Made by a program: the position numbers and the translations under genes. This document shows, piece by piece, positions 6,443 through 14,055 of a DNA stretch of 26,336 bases. The stretch comes from SZUA-117 sp964630795 (lineage in GTDB: Bacteria > Pseudomonadota > Gammaproteobacteria > Steroidobacterales > Woeseiaceae): the NCBI GenBank assembly GCA_964630795.1, contig CAZVWF010000036.1, positions 1-26,336 of the forward strand, read 5' to 3'. Every line of letters starts with the position of its first letter. The stretch's first letter is position 1. The notes under the pieces were generated by a model. That model was not told where the DNA came from and ran no database searches. It saw only the letters and a program-made list of their open reading frames with translations.

Positions 6443-8209
6443 TCAGTCACCGGCCCGGTACACAACGTCGCCATTCATCAAAGTAAGGACCGGCTTCACG
6501 TCTTTCAATTCATCGACCGGGATCGAATGCAGATCCCGATCCCACGCAACGATGTCGGCACGCTTGCCGACCTCGATCATGCCAACCCGGTCCTCGAGGA
6601 ACAGCTGACGCGCCGCCGAGGCGGTGTAGGCGCGCAAGGTGTCGTGTATCGCGATGGACTCATCGGTTCCCCAGGGGTTTTCGCCGTAGGTACCCAGCAT
6701 GGTCTGTCGTGCTGATGCCGCCCAGAATGCGTGCCGGGGCGCATACGGTGATACGTCGTAATCGGAAGCGCCGGCCCAGCGAATGCCGCGCTCCTCGAAC
6801 GTTCTGAGCGGCAGGACGCGGAGGCTTCTGTCCACACCAAAATTTGCAACATAAGTATCGCCGATCCACCAGAGGAAGGCGGGCTGAACTTCCGGAATAC
6901 CGGCATCGTACTGTCGCTGCAGGTTGACCATCAGGTTCATCGCATGGTCTGTCGGCAGGTTGCTGTGGATGATGCTGTGTCGTAGTCCCTGAATCGGGTT
7001 GTCATCGAGTACGCGTTCGTAGCTGTCCATCGTGAAGTCGATGGCGCGATCACCGATCGCATGCGTACCGATGTGAATGCCCGCATCATGAAAGAGGCTG
7101 ATCTGGTTGAACAATAGATCGGGCTCGAGATAGGTCAGACCCGTATTGCCTTCGTCCGTGTCGGTGTAGTCGATGCTCCAGTCATCATGCATCCATGCAG
7201 TACGAGCAGTGCCGCTGCCGTCGATGTAGATCTTGACGCCCGCCGATACAACCAGCTCGTCGCCGTCCTGCTCGGTCGGATTGGTCATCGGCGCAATGCG
7301 CGCCAGCAGGTCGCGTGCCCCGGCCATCGTGTCGGGCACCCGCCACAGTGTGGCGACTCGAACCGTCAGGTCGCCGTTTGCCGCAACCGCCCGGTAGGCG
7401 TCCCAGTGTCGTTGATCGATCTCGGGGTCCTTGATAGCCGTGATGCCTTCGGCGCTGAGATCCCGGACGCCTGCAGTCATCGCCCGCACGAAATCATCGG
7501 TCGTCACAGGCGGTGTCAATGACGACACCAGGCTCATGGCCTGGTCGGCGAGCAGGCCGTTCAGGTTGCCGTCCTCATCCCGTCCGATGACGCCACCAGC
7601 CGGGTCCGGGGTGTCGCCCGTAATACCTGCTGCACGAAGCGCTGCAGAATTAGCGACACCGTAGTGCGCCGAAGTGTGCAGCAACCACACGGGGTTGTTC
7701 GGGGCTACGTCGTCAAGGTCACTTGCCACGATGTCACGCTGCTCTTCGAGCTTCGCTGCATCCCAGTTCGAACTTTCAATCCACTCCCCCGGCTCCAGCG
7801 AAGCAGCCAGCTGCCTTATGTTCTCGCGGATATCGGCGATGCTGGTGACTGCCGGGTATTCGACATCGAGCGTCGAATGCTCACCGAGTGCACCCCAGGC
7901 AAAGTGATTATGCGTATCGATAATGCCCGGGGTGACGGTGTTGCCATCGAGATCGACGACTTCGGTATCGGGGCCGGCCAGCGCCCGGATCTCTGCGCTC
8001 GTACCAATGGCCAGAATCGAGCTTCCCCTGACAGCCATGGCCTCGGCAACCGTTTCACCCGCTCGCATCGTGACGACGCTGGCATTGACGATCACGAGAT
8101 CCGCATAGCTTGCTTCGTCGAGGGGTTCGGGTGCAGGTTCCGTGCAGGCGACGAGCCAGGTCAGGCTGGAAAGCAGAAGAGATCGGCGCGCGCCCCTTGT
8201 GAATATCAT
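6443..8209 (-). CDS. YtcJ-type amidohydrolase lipoprotein
   Basis: A metal-dependent amidohydrolase of about 588 residues. I chose the ATG at 8209 (MIFTRGARRSLLLSSLTWLVAC) because AGGGA lies seven bases upstream and it opens a lipoprotein signal with the lipobox LVAC, giving a lipidated Cys22. An in-frame ATG at 8443 would add 78 residues without family similarity and run into the divergent gene. Amidohydrolase-3 features are the paired histidines in GIIDTHNHFAWG (His100, His102), THAIGDRAID (metal-binding His), HSIIHSNLPTD and the late aspartate in GASDYDVSPYAP. The VNASVVTMRAGE stretch and the C-terminal VGKRADIVAWDRDLHSIP form the usual composite beta sandwich. YtcJ-like proteins hydrolyse N-formyl or other amide bonds, but most are uncharacterised. 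Location is most likely membrane-anchored in the periplasm. Confidence 0.87.
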   Translation of the reverse strand: MIFTRGARRSLLLSSLTWLVACTEPAPEPLDEASYADLVIVNASVVTMRAGETVAEAMAVRGSSILAIGTSAEIRALAGPDTEVVDLDGNTVTPGIIDTHNHFAWGALGEHSTLDVEYPAVTSIADIRENIRQLAASLEPGEWIESSNWDAAKLEEQRDIVASDLDDVAPNNPVWLLHTSAHYGVANSAALRAAGITGDTPDPAGGVIGRDEDGNLNGLLADQAMSLVSSLTPPVTTDDFVRAMTAGVRDLSAEGITAIKDPEIDQRHWDAYRAVAANGDLTVRVATLWRVPDTMAGARDLLARIAPMTNPTEQDGDELVVSAGVKIYIDGSGTARTAWMHDDWSIDYTDTDEGNTGLTYLEPDLLFNQISLFHDAGIHIGTHAIGDRAIDFTMDSYERVLDDNPIQGLRHSIIHSNLPTDHAMNLMVNLQRQYDAGIPEVQPAFLWWIGDTYVANFGVDRSLRVLPLRTFEERGIRWAGASDYDVSPYAPRHAFWAASARQTMLGTYGENPWGTDESIAIHDTLRAYTASAARQLFLEDRVGMIEVGKRADIVAWDRDLHSIPVDELKDVKPVLTLMNGDVVYRAGD

Positions 8210-8412
8210 TGAAATATCCCTGGTTTTATGTCGTCGTGCCTGAATGTAGCCCGCCAGCTGACTAATATCACCTTCCTCCAACAGAAAGACGTCGAAAAGA
8301 TGATGGCCGACAGCCATCCCGATGTGCGGCCGGGCCGCAACACGCCGGCGGAATCTGGCATGTCCGCCGGTTTTAGGGAACAATCGCCGGTATTTGCCGG
8401 GCAATATTCTCG

Positions 8413-9546
8413 ATGACGGATAAGCCGAAAATACGGCCTTCACTACCGACCCACTGGTATATCGACGCCGATCACTACGAGCGCGAGCTCAAGGCCATCT
8501 GGTACCGGGACTGGATCGCCGTTGGCCGCTTCGAGCAGATTCCGGAGCCCGGGGATTACTTCGTCACGAAGATCGGCACGCAGCAGGTCATAGTGACGCG
8601 GGACAAGGACAATGTGCCGCGGGCATACCACAATACCTGCCGGCATCGTGGCTCGATAATCTGCACCGAGCTTGAGGGCCGATTCAGGAACGGCAGGATC
8701 ATCTGTCCCTACCACACCTGGACTTACGGGCTGGACGGAAAATTGCTGGCTACGCCTTTCAGGGTGGAAAGCGATGATTTCGATCCGGGCGACTACCCGC
8801 TTTACGATGTTGCCGTCGACACCTGGAAAGGATTCATCTTCGTCTGCCTCGACGAGTATCCCTCGCAAACGCTCGAACAGGCACTGGGTGAGGAAGCGAA
8901 GGAAGTCGAGTCGTGGCCGCTCGAAGACATGGTCATCGTGCACGAAGAAGTGACCGTGCTGGATTGTAACTGGAAGATCTTCTGGGAAAATTACAACGAG
9001 TGCTATCACTGCCCGCGCATACATCCGGAACTCTGCAAGGTTGTGCCACTGTACGCGGAGGGCATTCAGGGTTACTACGACCAGCCGGGGTGGGAACCGA
9101 AAGATGACAAGGACAATGGCGAACCCTCCGTCGCGGAGGGCATGACGACCTGGACCGCTGACGGAATCTCGGCGCTGCCCGAACTCGAGGGGCTCGACGA
9201 GAAGAAGAAAGCGAAGGGCATGAATTTTGCGACCCTGCTGGGCAGCATGTACGTCGTCGGCCATCCGCAGTATGCGAGAAGCGTGCGGCTTCGACCGCTC
9301 GGACCGGAAACGCTTGAACTCACCGCGACGTGGTTCCTGCCGCCAGAGACCGCTGCGGCGCACCCGGAAGAGGTCGAACACCTGCTTTCGCTCGTCAGGC
9401 TTGTTATCGCCCAGGATGGGCGCGCCTGTGAGTGGAACCAGGCCGGCCTGCACAGCCACCGGCATACCGAGGGTGTACTGGTGCCCCAGGAATCCGGCGT
9501 AGCCTGGATTCATGACTGGTTGAGAGGCAAACTCGGCGAGTCATGA
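8413..9546 (+). CDS. Rieske non-heme iron oxygenase alpha subunit, CntA/GbcA-like
   Basis: The oxygenase component of a Rieske system, 377 residues. The [2Fe-2S] ligands are Cys76-x-His78 (TCRHRG) and Cys98-x2-His101 (CPYHTW). The mononuclear iron site is NYNECYHCPRIHPE with His199 and His204, and probably Asp335 in AQDGRACEWNQ. The residue between Rieske and catalytic iron centres is Glu196 (NECYH), not the usual Asp of aromatic-ring dioxygenases. From family knowledge, Glu here is typical of the CntA/GbcA group that N-demethylates or cleaves carnitine, betaine and other quaternary amines, so such a substrate is more likely than an aromatic one. No reductase or ferredoxin gene is nearby; a partner must be elsewhere. 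No good Shine-Dalgarno precedes the ATG. It lies 35 bp upstream of metA and may head the operon. Confidence 0.88.
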   Translation: MTDKPKIRPSLPTHWYIDADHYERELKAIWYRDWIAVGRFEQIPEPGDYFVTKIGTQQVIVTRDKDNVPRAYHNTCRHRGSIICTELEGRFRNGRIICPYHTWTYGLDGKLLATPFRVESDDFDPGDYPLYDVAVDTWKGFIFVCLDEYPSQTLEQALGEEAKEVESWPLEDMVIVHEEVTVLDCNWKIFWENYNECYHCPRIHPELCKVVPLYAEGIQGYYDQPGWEPKDDKDNGEPSVAEGMTTWTADGISALPELEGLDEKKKAKGMNFATLLGSMYVVGHPQYARSVRLRPLGPETLELTATWFLPPETAAAHPEEVEHLLSLVRLVIAQDGRACEWNQAGLHSHRHTEGVLVPQESGVAWIHDWLRGKLGES

Positions 9547-9581
9547 AGTATTCGCCGAATCCCGCATCGTAGACAACCGAA

Positions 9582-10652
9582 ATGCCACTCGTTGCCCATA
9601 ACCGACTCCCCACCTTCCAGCGCCTGAAGGAAGGCGGCGAAGTGGTGTTGTCACTCGACCGGGCGACAAAGCAGGACATTCGCGAATTGCACATTGGCTT
9701 TCTCAACATGATGCCGGATGCCGCGCTTACGGCTACCGAGTCACAGTTCATTCGTTTCATAGGCGCGTGCAACCAGATTGCGCAGATCTACGTCTACCCG
9801 TTTTCGATTCCTGAACTTAATCGCAGCGAAAAGGCAGAGGCACATATTGCGGAGCACTACTTCGAATTCGAGACGCTACAGGAACAAGGCCTCGATGCCT
9901 TGATCATCACCGGCGCCAATGTGTCGAACCCGACACTGGAAGAAGAAGCCTTCTGGGACCCCCTGATGCGCGTGATCAGCTGGGCAGATGAGAACGTCGC
10001 GTCGGTCCTGTGCTCCTGCCTCGCGACACACGCGGTCATCAAACACATACACGGTATTGATCGTTCGCGCATGGGGCGCAAGAAGTGGGGGGTCTACAGC
10101 CACCACATTGCGGACCCGGGTCACCCCCTGATGCGTGACGTCAATACGCGCTTCGATGCGCCACACTCCCGGTACAACGAAGTGACAAAAGAACAACTGG
10201 AGGACGCTGGACTGACCGTACTGGTTGAAGCGGCAGACGCCGGCGTGCACCTCGCCGTCAGCCCTGATCAGTTCCGAATGGTGTACTTCCAGGGCCATCC
10301 CGAGTACGACGCTGTCAGCCTGCTGAAAGAGTATAAACGAGAGGTCATGCGCTTCTTTTCCGGCGAACGTGAGGATGGTCCCCGCTACCCGGCGAACTAC
10401 ATGTCTGCCGAGGCACAGGAGGTTGCAAAGACCTATTTCCACGGGGCGGAGAAAGCGAAAGCAGCCGAAGATCCGCTGCCCCCGTTCCCGGATGCCGAAC
10501 TCGAGGCTTTGGTAGACAATACCTGGAGCGATACCGGCAAGGCGATCGTCAACAACTGGCTGGGGTTGGTTTACGGGCTGACCAGCGTTGATCGACACGA
10601 GCAATTCATGTCCGGCGTAGACCCGGCAGATCCTTTGGGCCTTAGAATCTGA
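9582..10652 (+). CDS. metA: Homoserine O-acyltransferase, MetA type
   Basis: A class I glutamine-amidotransferase-fold acyltransferase that activates the hydroxyl of L-homoserine with an acyl-CoA, the first step of methionine synthesis. Visible MetA landmarks are IGFLNMMPDAALTATESQF (residues 38-56), ITGANVSNP (109-117), the nucleophile region SVLCSCLATHA (Cys146 most likely), SHHIADPGHPL, APHSRYNEV (193-201) and YFQGHPEYD (His239, Glu241). At 356 residues it is longer than E. coli MetA (309), mostly at the C-terminus. The position that in characterised MetA enzymes is Gly (succinyl) or Glu (acetyl), just after TGAP, appears as Ser in TGANVS, so acyl specificity cannot be read off. The neighbouring metY suggests O-acetyl- or O-succinylhomoserine is sulfhydrylated directly. 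Confidence 0.85.
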   Translation: MPLVAHNRLPTFQRLKEGGEVVLSLDRATKQDIRELHIGFLNMMPDAALTATESQFIRFIGACNQIAQIYVYPFSIPELNRSEKAEAHIAEHYFEFETLQEQGLDALIITGANVSNPTLEEEAFWDPLMRVISWADENVASVLCSCLATHAVIKHIHGIDRSRMGRKKWGVYSHHIADPGHPLMRDVNTRFDAPHSRYNEVTKEQLEDAGLTVLVEAADAGVHLAVSPDQFRMVYFQGHPEYDAVSLLKEYKREVMRFFSGEREDGPRYPANYMSAEAQEVAKTYFHGAEKAKAAEDPLPPFPDAELEALVDNTWSDTGKAIVNNWLGLVYGLTSVDRHEQFMSGVDPADPLGLRI

Positions 10653-10672
10653 TTCACGACAACCGGTTCAGG

Positions 10673-10701
10673 GGATGGTACGCAGGGTCCCGGCACCATC
10701 C
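10673..10701 (+). other. Imperfect hairpin in the metA to second-met-gene spacer
   Basis: GGATGGT at 10673-10679 pairs with ACCATCC at 10695-10701 around a GC-rich loop. A second small stem, GCGGC-AGC-GCCGC, lies at 10732-10744. No T-run follows either stem, so they are not classic intrinsic terminators. This 118 bp spacer is the largest gap in the run and could hold an attenuating or processing element or an internal promoter; a TATGAT at 10711-10716 is a weak -10 candidate. Confidence 0.25.
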
Positions 10702-10770
10702 TCATCCGTGTATGATTTGGGACCGATTCGCGCGGCAGCGCCGCATACCGTATAACGAGGAACGAGTTTC

Positions 10771-11922
10771 ATGGGTTTCAAAACCAGACAGATTCATGCA
10801 GGCGTAACACCTGACCCGACCTCCGGCTCCATCCTGACGCCGATCTACCAGTCGACGACGTTCGTCCAGCCGTCGGTCGACGAATATCTGAGCAAGGGCT
10901 TCACCTACTCCCGGTCGGGAAACCCGACAGTCAAGGTACTCGAAGCCAAGCTGGCCGAACTCGAGGGCGGCGTCGACTGCGCCTGCTTCGGTACCGGCAT
11001 GGGTGCAACGACCGCGGTCATGCTCGCTTTCCTCGAACAAGGCAGTCACGCGGTCATATCAGACGTTGCTTACGGCGGCACGTACCGACTGGCCACCAAG
11101 GTCATGACGAAGTTCGGTGTCGAATTCACATTCGCGAACGCGGCAGACCCGAACGATGTGGCGGCTGCGGTGCGTGACAACACCGCGATGATTTTCACGG
11201 AAACACCCGCGAACCCGACACTGAAATGTGCCGATATCGCCGCGATTTCTGACATCGCGCAGAAGGCCGGCGTGGTCCATGTCGTCGATAACACCTTGCT
11301 GACGCCCTATTACCAGCAGGCCCTGGCACTGGGTGCCGACGTGTCCGTGCACAGCACGACCAAGTACATGGACGGTCACAACGCAACGGTTGGTGGCGCC
11401 GCCATCAGTAAATCCCGGGAGCATGCAGATGCAATCCGGTTTATCCAGAACTCTACGGGCAGCATCATGTCTCCGCAAGTCGCCTGGCTGACCTTGCAGG
11501 GCTGCAAGACCATGTCGATTCGCATGGACCAGCAGTCGGCCAACGCGATGGCCATAGCGCAATTCCTGGAAGCGCACCCGAAGGTCGAACAGGTGTCTTA
11601 CCCGGGGCTCGAATCGCATCCGCAACACGACATTGCGAAAAGGCAGGCATCGGGTTTCGGTGCCATGGTCTGGTTCGAAGTGAAGGGCGGTCTCGAAGCC
11701 GGCAAGAAAATCATGGATAACATAGAGCTATGGACCCTGGCCGAGAACCTTGGCTCTGTCGAATCCCTCGTGACCCACCCGGTCACGATGACGCACGCCG
11801 ACGTCGAACCCGAGGAACGTGCACGGGTTGGTATCATTGACGGGTTGATTCGCCTGTCGGTTGGCCTGGAAGATGAGGAAGACCTGGTCGGCGCACTCGA
11901 AAAGGCGCTCGACGCCGTATAA
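10771..11922 (+). CDS. Cystathionine gamma-synthase/gamma-lyase family PLP enzyme
   Basis: A PLP-dependent enzyme of the Cys/Met metabolism family, 383 residues and cytosolic. It has YSRSGNPT (46-53) for phosphate binding from a neighbouring subunit, the DVAYGGTYR loop with Tyr101 stacking on the cofactor, VVDNTLLTPY with Asp173 contacting the pyridine nitrogen, and the Schiff-base lysine in HSTTKYMDGH (Lys198). The C-terminal part with AENLGSVESL (Glu) and LIRLSVGLEDEEDL follows MetB and cystathionine gamma-lyase closely. Depending on partners it could make cystathionine from O-acylhomoserine and cysteine, or cleave cystathionine in reverse transsulfuration. Sequence alone does not separate these. 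It is followed after 19 bases by metY, giving both a transsulfuration-type and a direct-sulfhydrylation enzyme beside metA. GAGG lies about ten bases upstream of the ATG. Confidence 0.9.
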   Translation: MGFKTRQIHAGVTPDPTSGSILTPIYQSTTFVQPSVDEYLSKGFTYSRSGNPTVKVLEAKLAELEGGVDCACFGTGMGATTAVMLAFLEQGSHAVISDVAYGGTYRLATKVMTKFGVEFTFANAADPNDVAAAVRDNTAMIFTETPANPTLKCADIAAISDIAQKAGVVHVVDNTLLTPYYQQALALGADVSVHSTTKYMDGHNATVGGAAISKSREHADAIRFIQNSTGSIMSPQVAWLTLQGCKTMSIRMDQQSANAMAIAQFLEAHPKVEQVSYPGLESHPQHDIAKRQASGFGAMVWFEVKGGLEAGKKIMDNIELWTLAENLGSVESLVTHPVTMTHADVEPEERARVGIIDGLIRLSVGLEDEEDLVGALEKALDAV

Positions 11923-11941
11923 GAATAACGGGAGTATCCCG

Positions 11942-13240
11942 ATGTCCAAGTTTTACGAGTTCGACACGCTAAGCCTGCACGCGGGCCAGACGGTCGACGA
12001 GGAATTCGGTGCGCGCGCCGCACCGATTTACCAGACAACGTCCTACGTGTTTCCAGATACGGACACCGCTTCTTCGATTTTTAATCTCGAACGCGGCGGT
12101 CATGCGTACACGAGAATTACCAATCCGACGGTTGGTGTCCTCGAACAGCGCATAGCCTCGCTTGAGGGTGGATCGGCCGCTGTCTGCACCTCGTCCGGCA
12201 TGGCGGCAACATACTGCGCCATCACTGCCATCCTGGGCCAGGGCGATCACATCGTAGCCTCGTCGCAGATGTATGGCGGCAATATCAGCCTGATGAAAAA
12301 TACGTTGCCGCGATTCGGCATCACGACGACGTTCGTCGACCCGACGGACATCGACGGTTTCAGGAACGCCATCCAGGACAACACAAAACTGATCTATGGT
12401 GAACTGATCGGAAACCCGGGACTGGATATCCTGGATCTTGAAGCCATCGCAGCCATCGGTGCCGAACACCACGTACCCTTCATGGTCGATGCGACATTTA
12501 ACACCCCGTACCTGTGCCGCTCTTTCGAATACGGCGTGAACATCACGATTCATTCGGTCACCAAGTGGATGGGCGGCCATGGCGCGGCCATCGGCGGTGT
12601 TGTCGTCGACGGCGGCAATTTTGACTGGGGCGCAACGGACAAGTACCCCACGATCACCGAACCCTATGCGCCGTTCCAGGGAATCAACCTCTGGGAAGAG
12701 TTCGGCCCGAGTGCCTTCGCAACCCGCATCCGGGCCGAGGCGATGCGCGATTTCGGACCTTCCATGGCACCGATGAATGCCTTTCTGTTGCTGCAGGGCA
12801 TCGAGACACTGTCGCTCCGAATGGACAAACACGCATCGAACACAGCGGCAATGCTCGAGTACCTGTCCAGTCACGACCAGGTATCCTGGGTCAGCCACCC
12901 GAACCTGCCGTCGCACTCGAGTCATGCGCTTGCCAAGAAATACCTGCCGAAGGGTGCGGGTTCCATTGTCAGCTTTGGCGTCAAAGGCGGCCGCGAAGCC
13001 GGTAAAGCTTTCATCGAGAACGTCGAGCTCGCATCGCACCTTGCTAACGTCGGTGACGCCAAGACACTCATCATTCACCCTGCGACGACAACGCACTCAC
13101 GTATTGATGCCGATGCGCTCGTCGCGGCCGGTATCACCGAGGATATGATTCGACTCTCTGTGGGCCTTGAGGACGTCAAAGACATCCAGGCCGACTTCGA
13201 AACCGGCTTCCGGGCCGCGAAAAAGCGGGCAGATTCCTGA
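11942..13240 (+). CDS. metY: O-acetylhomoserine aminocarboxypropyltransferase (sulfhydrylase)
   Basis: A PLP-dependent homocysteine synthase of 432 residues that replaces the acyl-oxy group of O-acetyl- or O-succinylhomoserine with sulfide. The longer length and the MetY-specific GELIGNPGLDILDLEAIA (153-170), FNTPYLCRSFEYG and HSVTKWMGGHG (Lys208) separate it from the preceding MetB-like enzyme. An insert containing EPYAPFQGINLWEEFGP is also typical of MetY. The start ATG at 11942 is preceded by CGGGAG; an in-frame ATG at 11861 lies inside the upstream gene and gives no family-like N-terminus. Together with metA it forms a complete two-step route from homoserine to homocysteine. The next gene begins one base after its stop, so translation is probably coupled. 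Confidence 0.9.
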   Translation: MSKFYEFDTLSLHAGQTVDEEFGARAAPIYQTTSYVFPDTDTASSIFNLERGGHAYTRITNPTVGVLEQRIASLEGGSAAVCTSSGMAATYCAITAILGQGDHIVASSQMYGGNISLMKNTLPRFGITTTFVDPTDIDGFRNAIQDNTKLIYGELIGNPGLDILDLEAIAAIGAEHHVPFMVDATFNTPYLCRSFEYGVNITIHSVTKWMGGHGAAIGGVVVDGGNFDWGATDKYPTITEPYAPFQGINLWEEFGPSAFATRIRAEAMRDFGPSMAPMNAFLLLQGIETLSLRMDKHASNTAAMLEYLSSHDQVSWVSHPNLPSHSSHALAKKYLPKGAGSIVSFGVKGGREAGKAFIENVELASHLANVGDAKTLIIHPATTTHSRIDADALVAAGITEDMIRLSVGLEDVKDIQADFETGFRAAKKRADS

Positions 13241-13241
13241 C

Positions 13242-14051
13242 ATGTACTTCGAGGTCAACGGCAAGAAAGCGTTTGCGTCGACAGGTGGCAAGGCGTTCGA
13301 CCCGGCAAAGCCCGTCGTTATTTTCCTGAACGGCAGCGGCCTGGATCACACATTCTGGGGCCTGCAATCCCGGTTCTTTGCCTTCCGTCAGTACAGCGTA
13401 CTTTGCCCGGACTATCCAGGGCACTCGCACTCGGATGGGCCCGCGCTTGAGTCCATCGAGGAGATGGGCGCCTGGATCAATGATGTCGTCGAGACGCTCG
13501 ATGCCAACAATATTTCGGTCGTCGCGCACTCGCAGGGTTGTCTTGTCGCGCTCGAGTACGTTTCGCGTTACCCGGAGCGGGTAAAGAGCGTGTCGTTTGT
13601 CGCGAGCGGCCTCGCAACGCCGGTGAATGCGGCACTTATCGACGCTGCGGAGAAAAATCCCGACGCCGCGATCGGCATGATGATCTCCTGGGGCTTCGGA
13701 CCCGCGGGGCATCTGCACCAGGGCCCGATTCCTGGCAACTCGATGCTCGCCGGGGGACGCATGATTATGGGCCGAAACGTGCCGACCGGGCTTGCTACCG
13801 ATCTGAAGGCCTGCAATGCCTACCAGAACGGCAAGGCCGCCGCCGCGGCAGTCCGCTGCCCGCGCCAGGTCGTTCTCGCCGGCAAGGACAGGATGGCGCC
13901 GAGGAAAGCCGGCATGGAACTCGTTCGCCACCTGGACGATCCGGAACTCGCAATCATCGAAGACAGTGGCCACATGATTCCGCAAGAGGCGCCAAACCGC
14001 CTGCGCAAGTTGCTGCGCGACTTCATCTTTACCAACAACCCGGCCCGTTAA
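13242..14051 (+). CDS. Alpha/beta hydrolase
   Basis: A serine hydrolase of the alpha/beta fold with 269 residues. The catalytic triad is visible: nucleophile Ser97 in VAHSQGC, acid Asp216 in AGKDRMAP and His244 in EDSGHMIP. The oxyanion-hole region is LNGSGLDHTFW (29-39), and a cap domain spans about residues 120-200. The nucleophile is Ser, so it is an esterase, thioesterase or lipase-like enzyme and not a haloalkane dehalogenase, which uses Asp. The true start is the ATG at 13242, one base after the metY stop; the open frame upstream is only the shadow of metY. Its place between metY and a 3-hydroxyacyl-CoA dehydrogenase fits acyl-ester or acyl-CoA hydrolysis. A role in methionine synthesis analogous to MetX is conceivable but lacks the MetX motifs. 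Confidence 0.85.
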   Translation: MYFEVNGKKAFASTGGKAFDPAKPVVIFLNGSGLDHTFWGLQSRFFAFRQYSVLCPDYPGHSHSDGPALESIEEMGAWINDVVETLDANNISVVAHSQGCLVALEYVSRYPERVKSVSFVASGLATPVNAALIDAAEKNPDAAIGMMISWGFGPAGHLHQGPIPGNSMLAGGRMIMGRNVPTGLATDLKACNAYQNGKAAAAAVRCPRQVVLAGKDRMAPRKAGMELVRHLDDPELAIIEDSGHMIPQEAPNRLRKLLRDFIFTNNPAR

Positions 14052-14055
14052 TTCC

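Noticed and set aside
8210..8443. Upstream ATG at 8443 extending the YtcJ-type amidohydrolase by 78 residues
   Set aside because: The extension has no family similarity, overlaps the divergent Rieske gene and would bury the lipoprotein signal found at 8209.
8443..9513. Minus-strand open frame opposite the Rieske oxygenase
   Set aside because: The plus strand holds all Rieske and iron-site motifs; the antisense protein has no family-like pattern.
10653..10770. Possible SAM-responsive riboswitch before the MetB-like gene
   Set aside because: The spacer has two small stems but no conserved SAM riboswitch core that I can recognise and no terminator T-run.
11969..13096. Minus-strand open frame opposite metY
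   Set aside because: Shadow of metY, rich in Arg and Cys without domain signatures.
13242..14051. Haloalkane dehalogenase, suggested by the nearby reductive-dehalogenase-like gene
   Set aside because: The nucleophile elbow is HSQG with Ser; haloalkane dehalogenases need Asp there.
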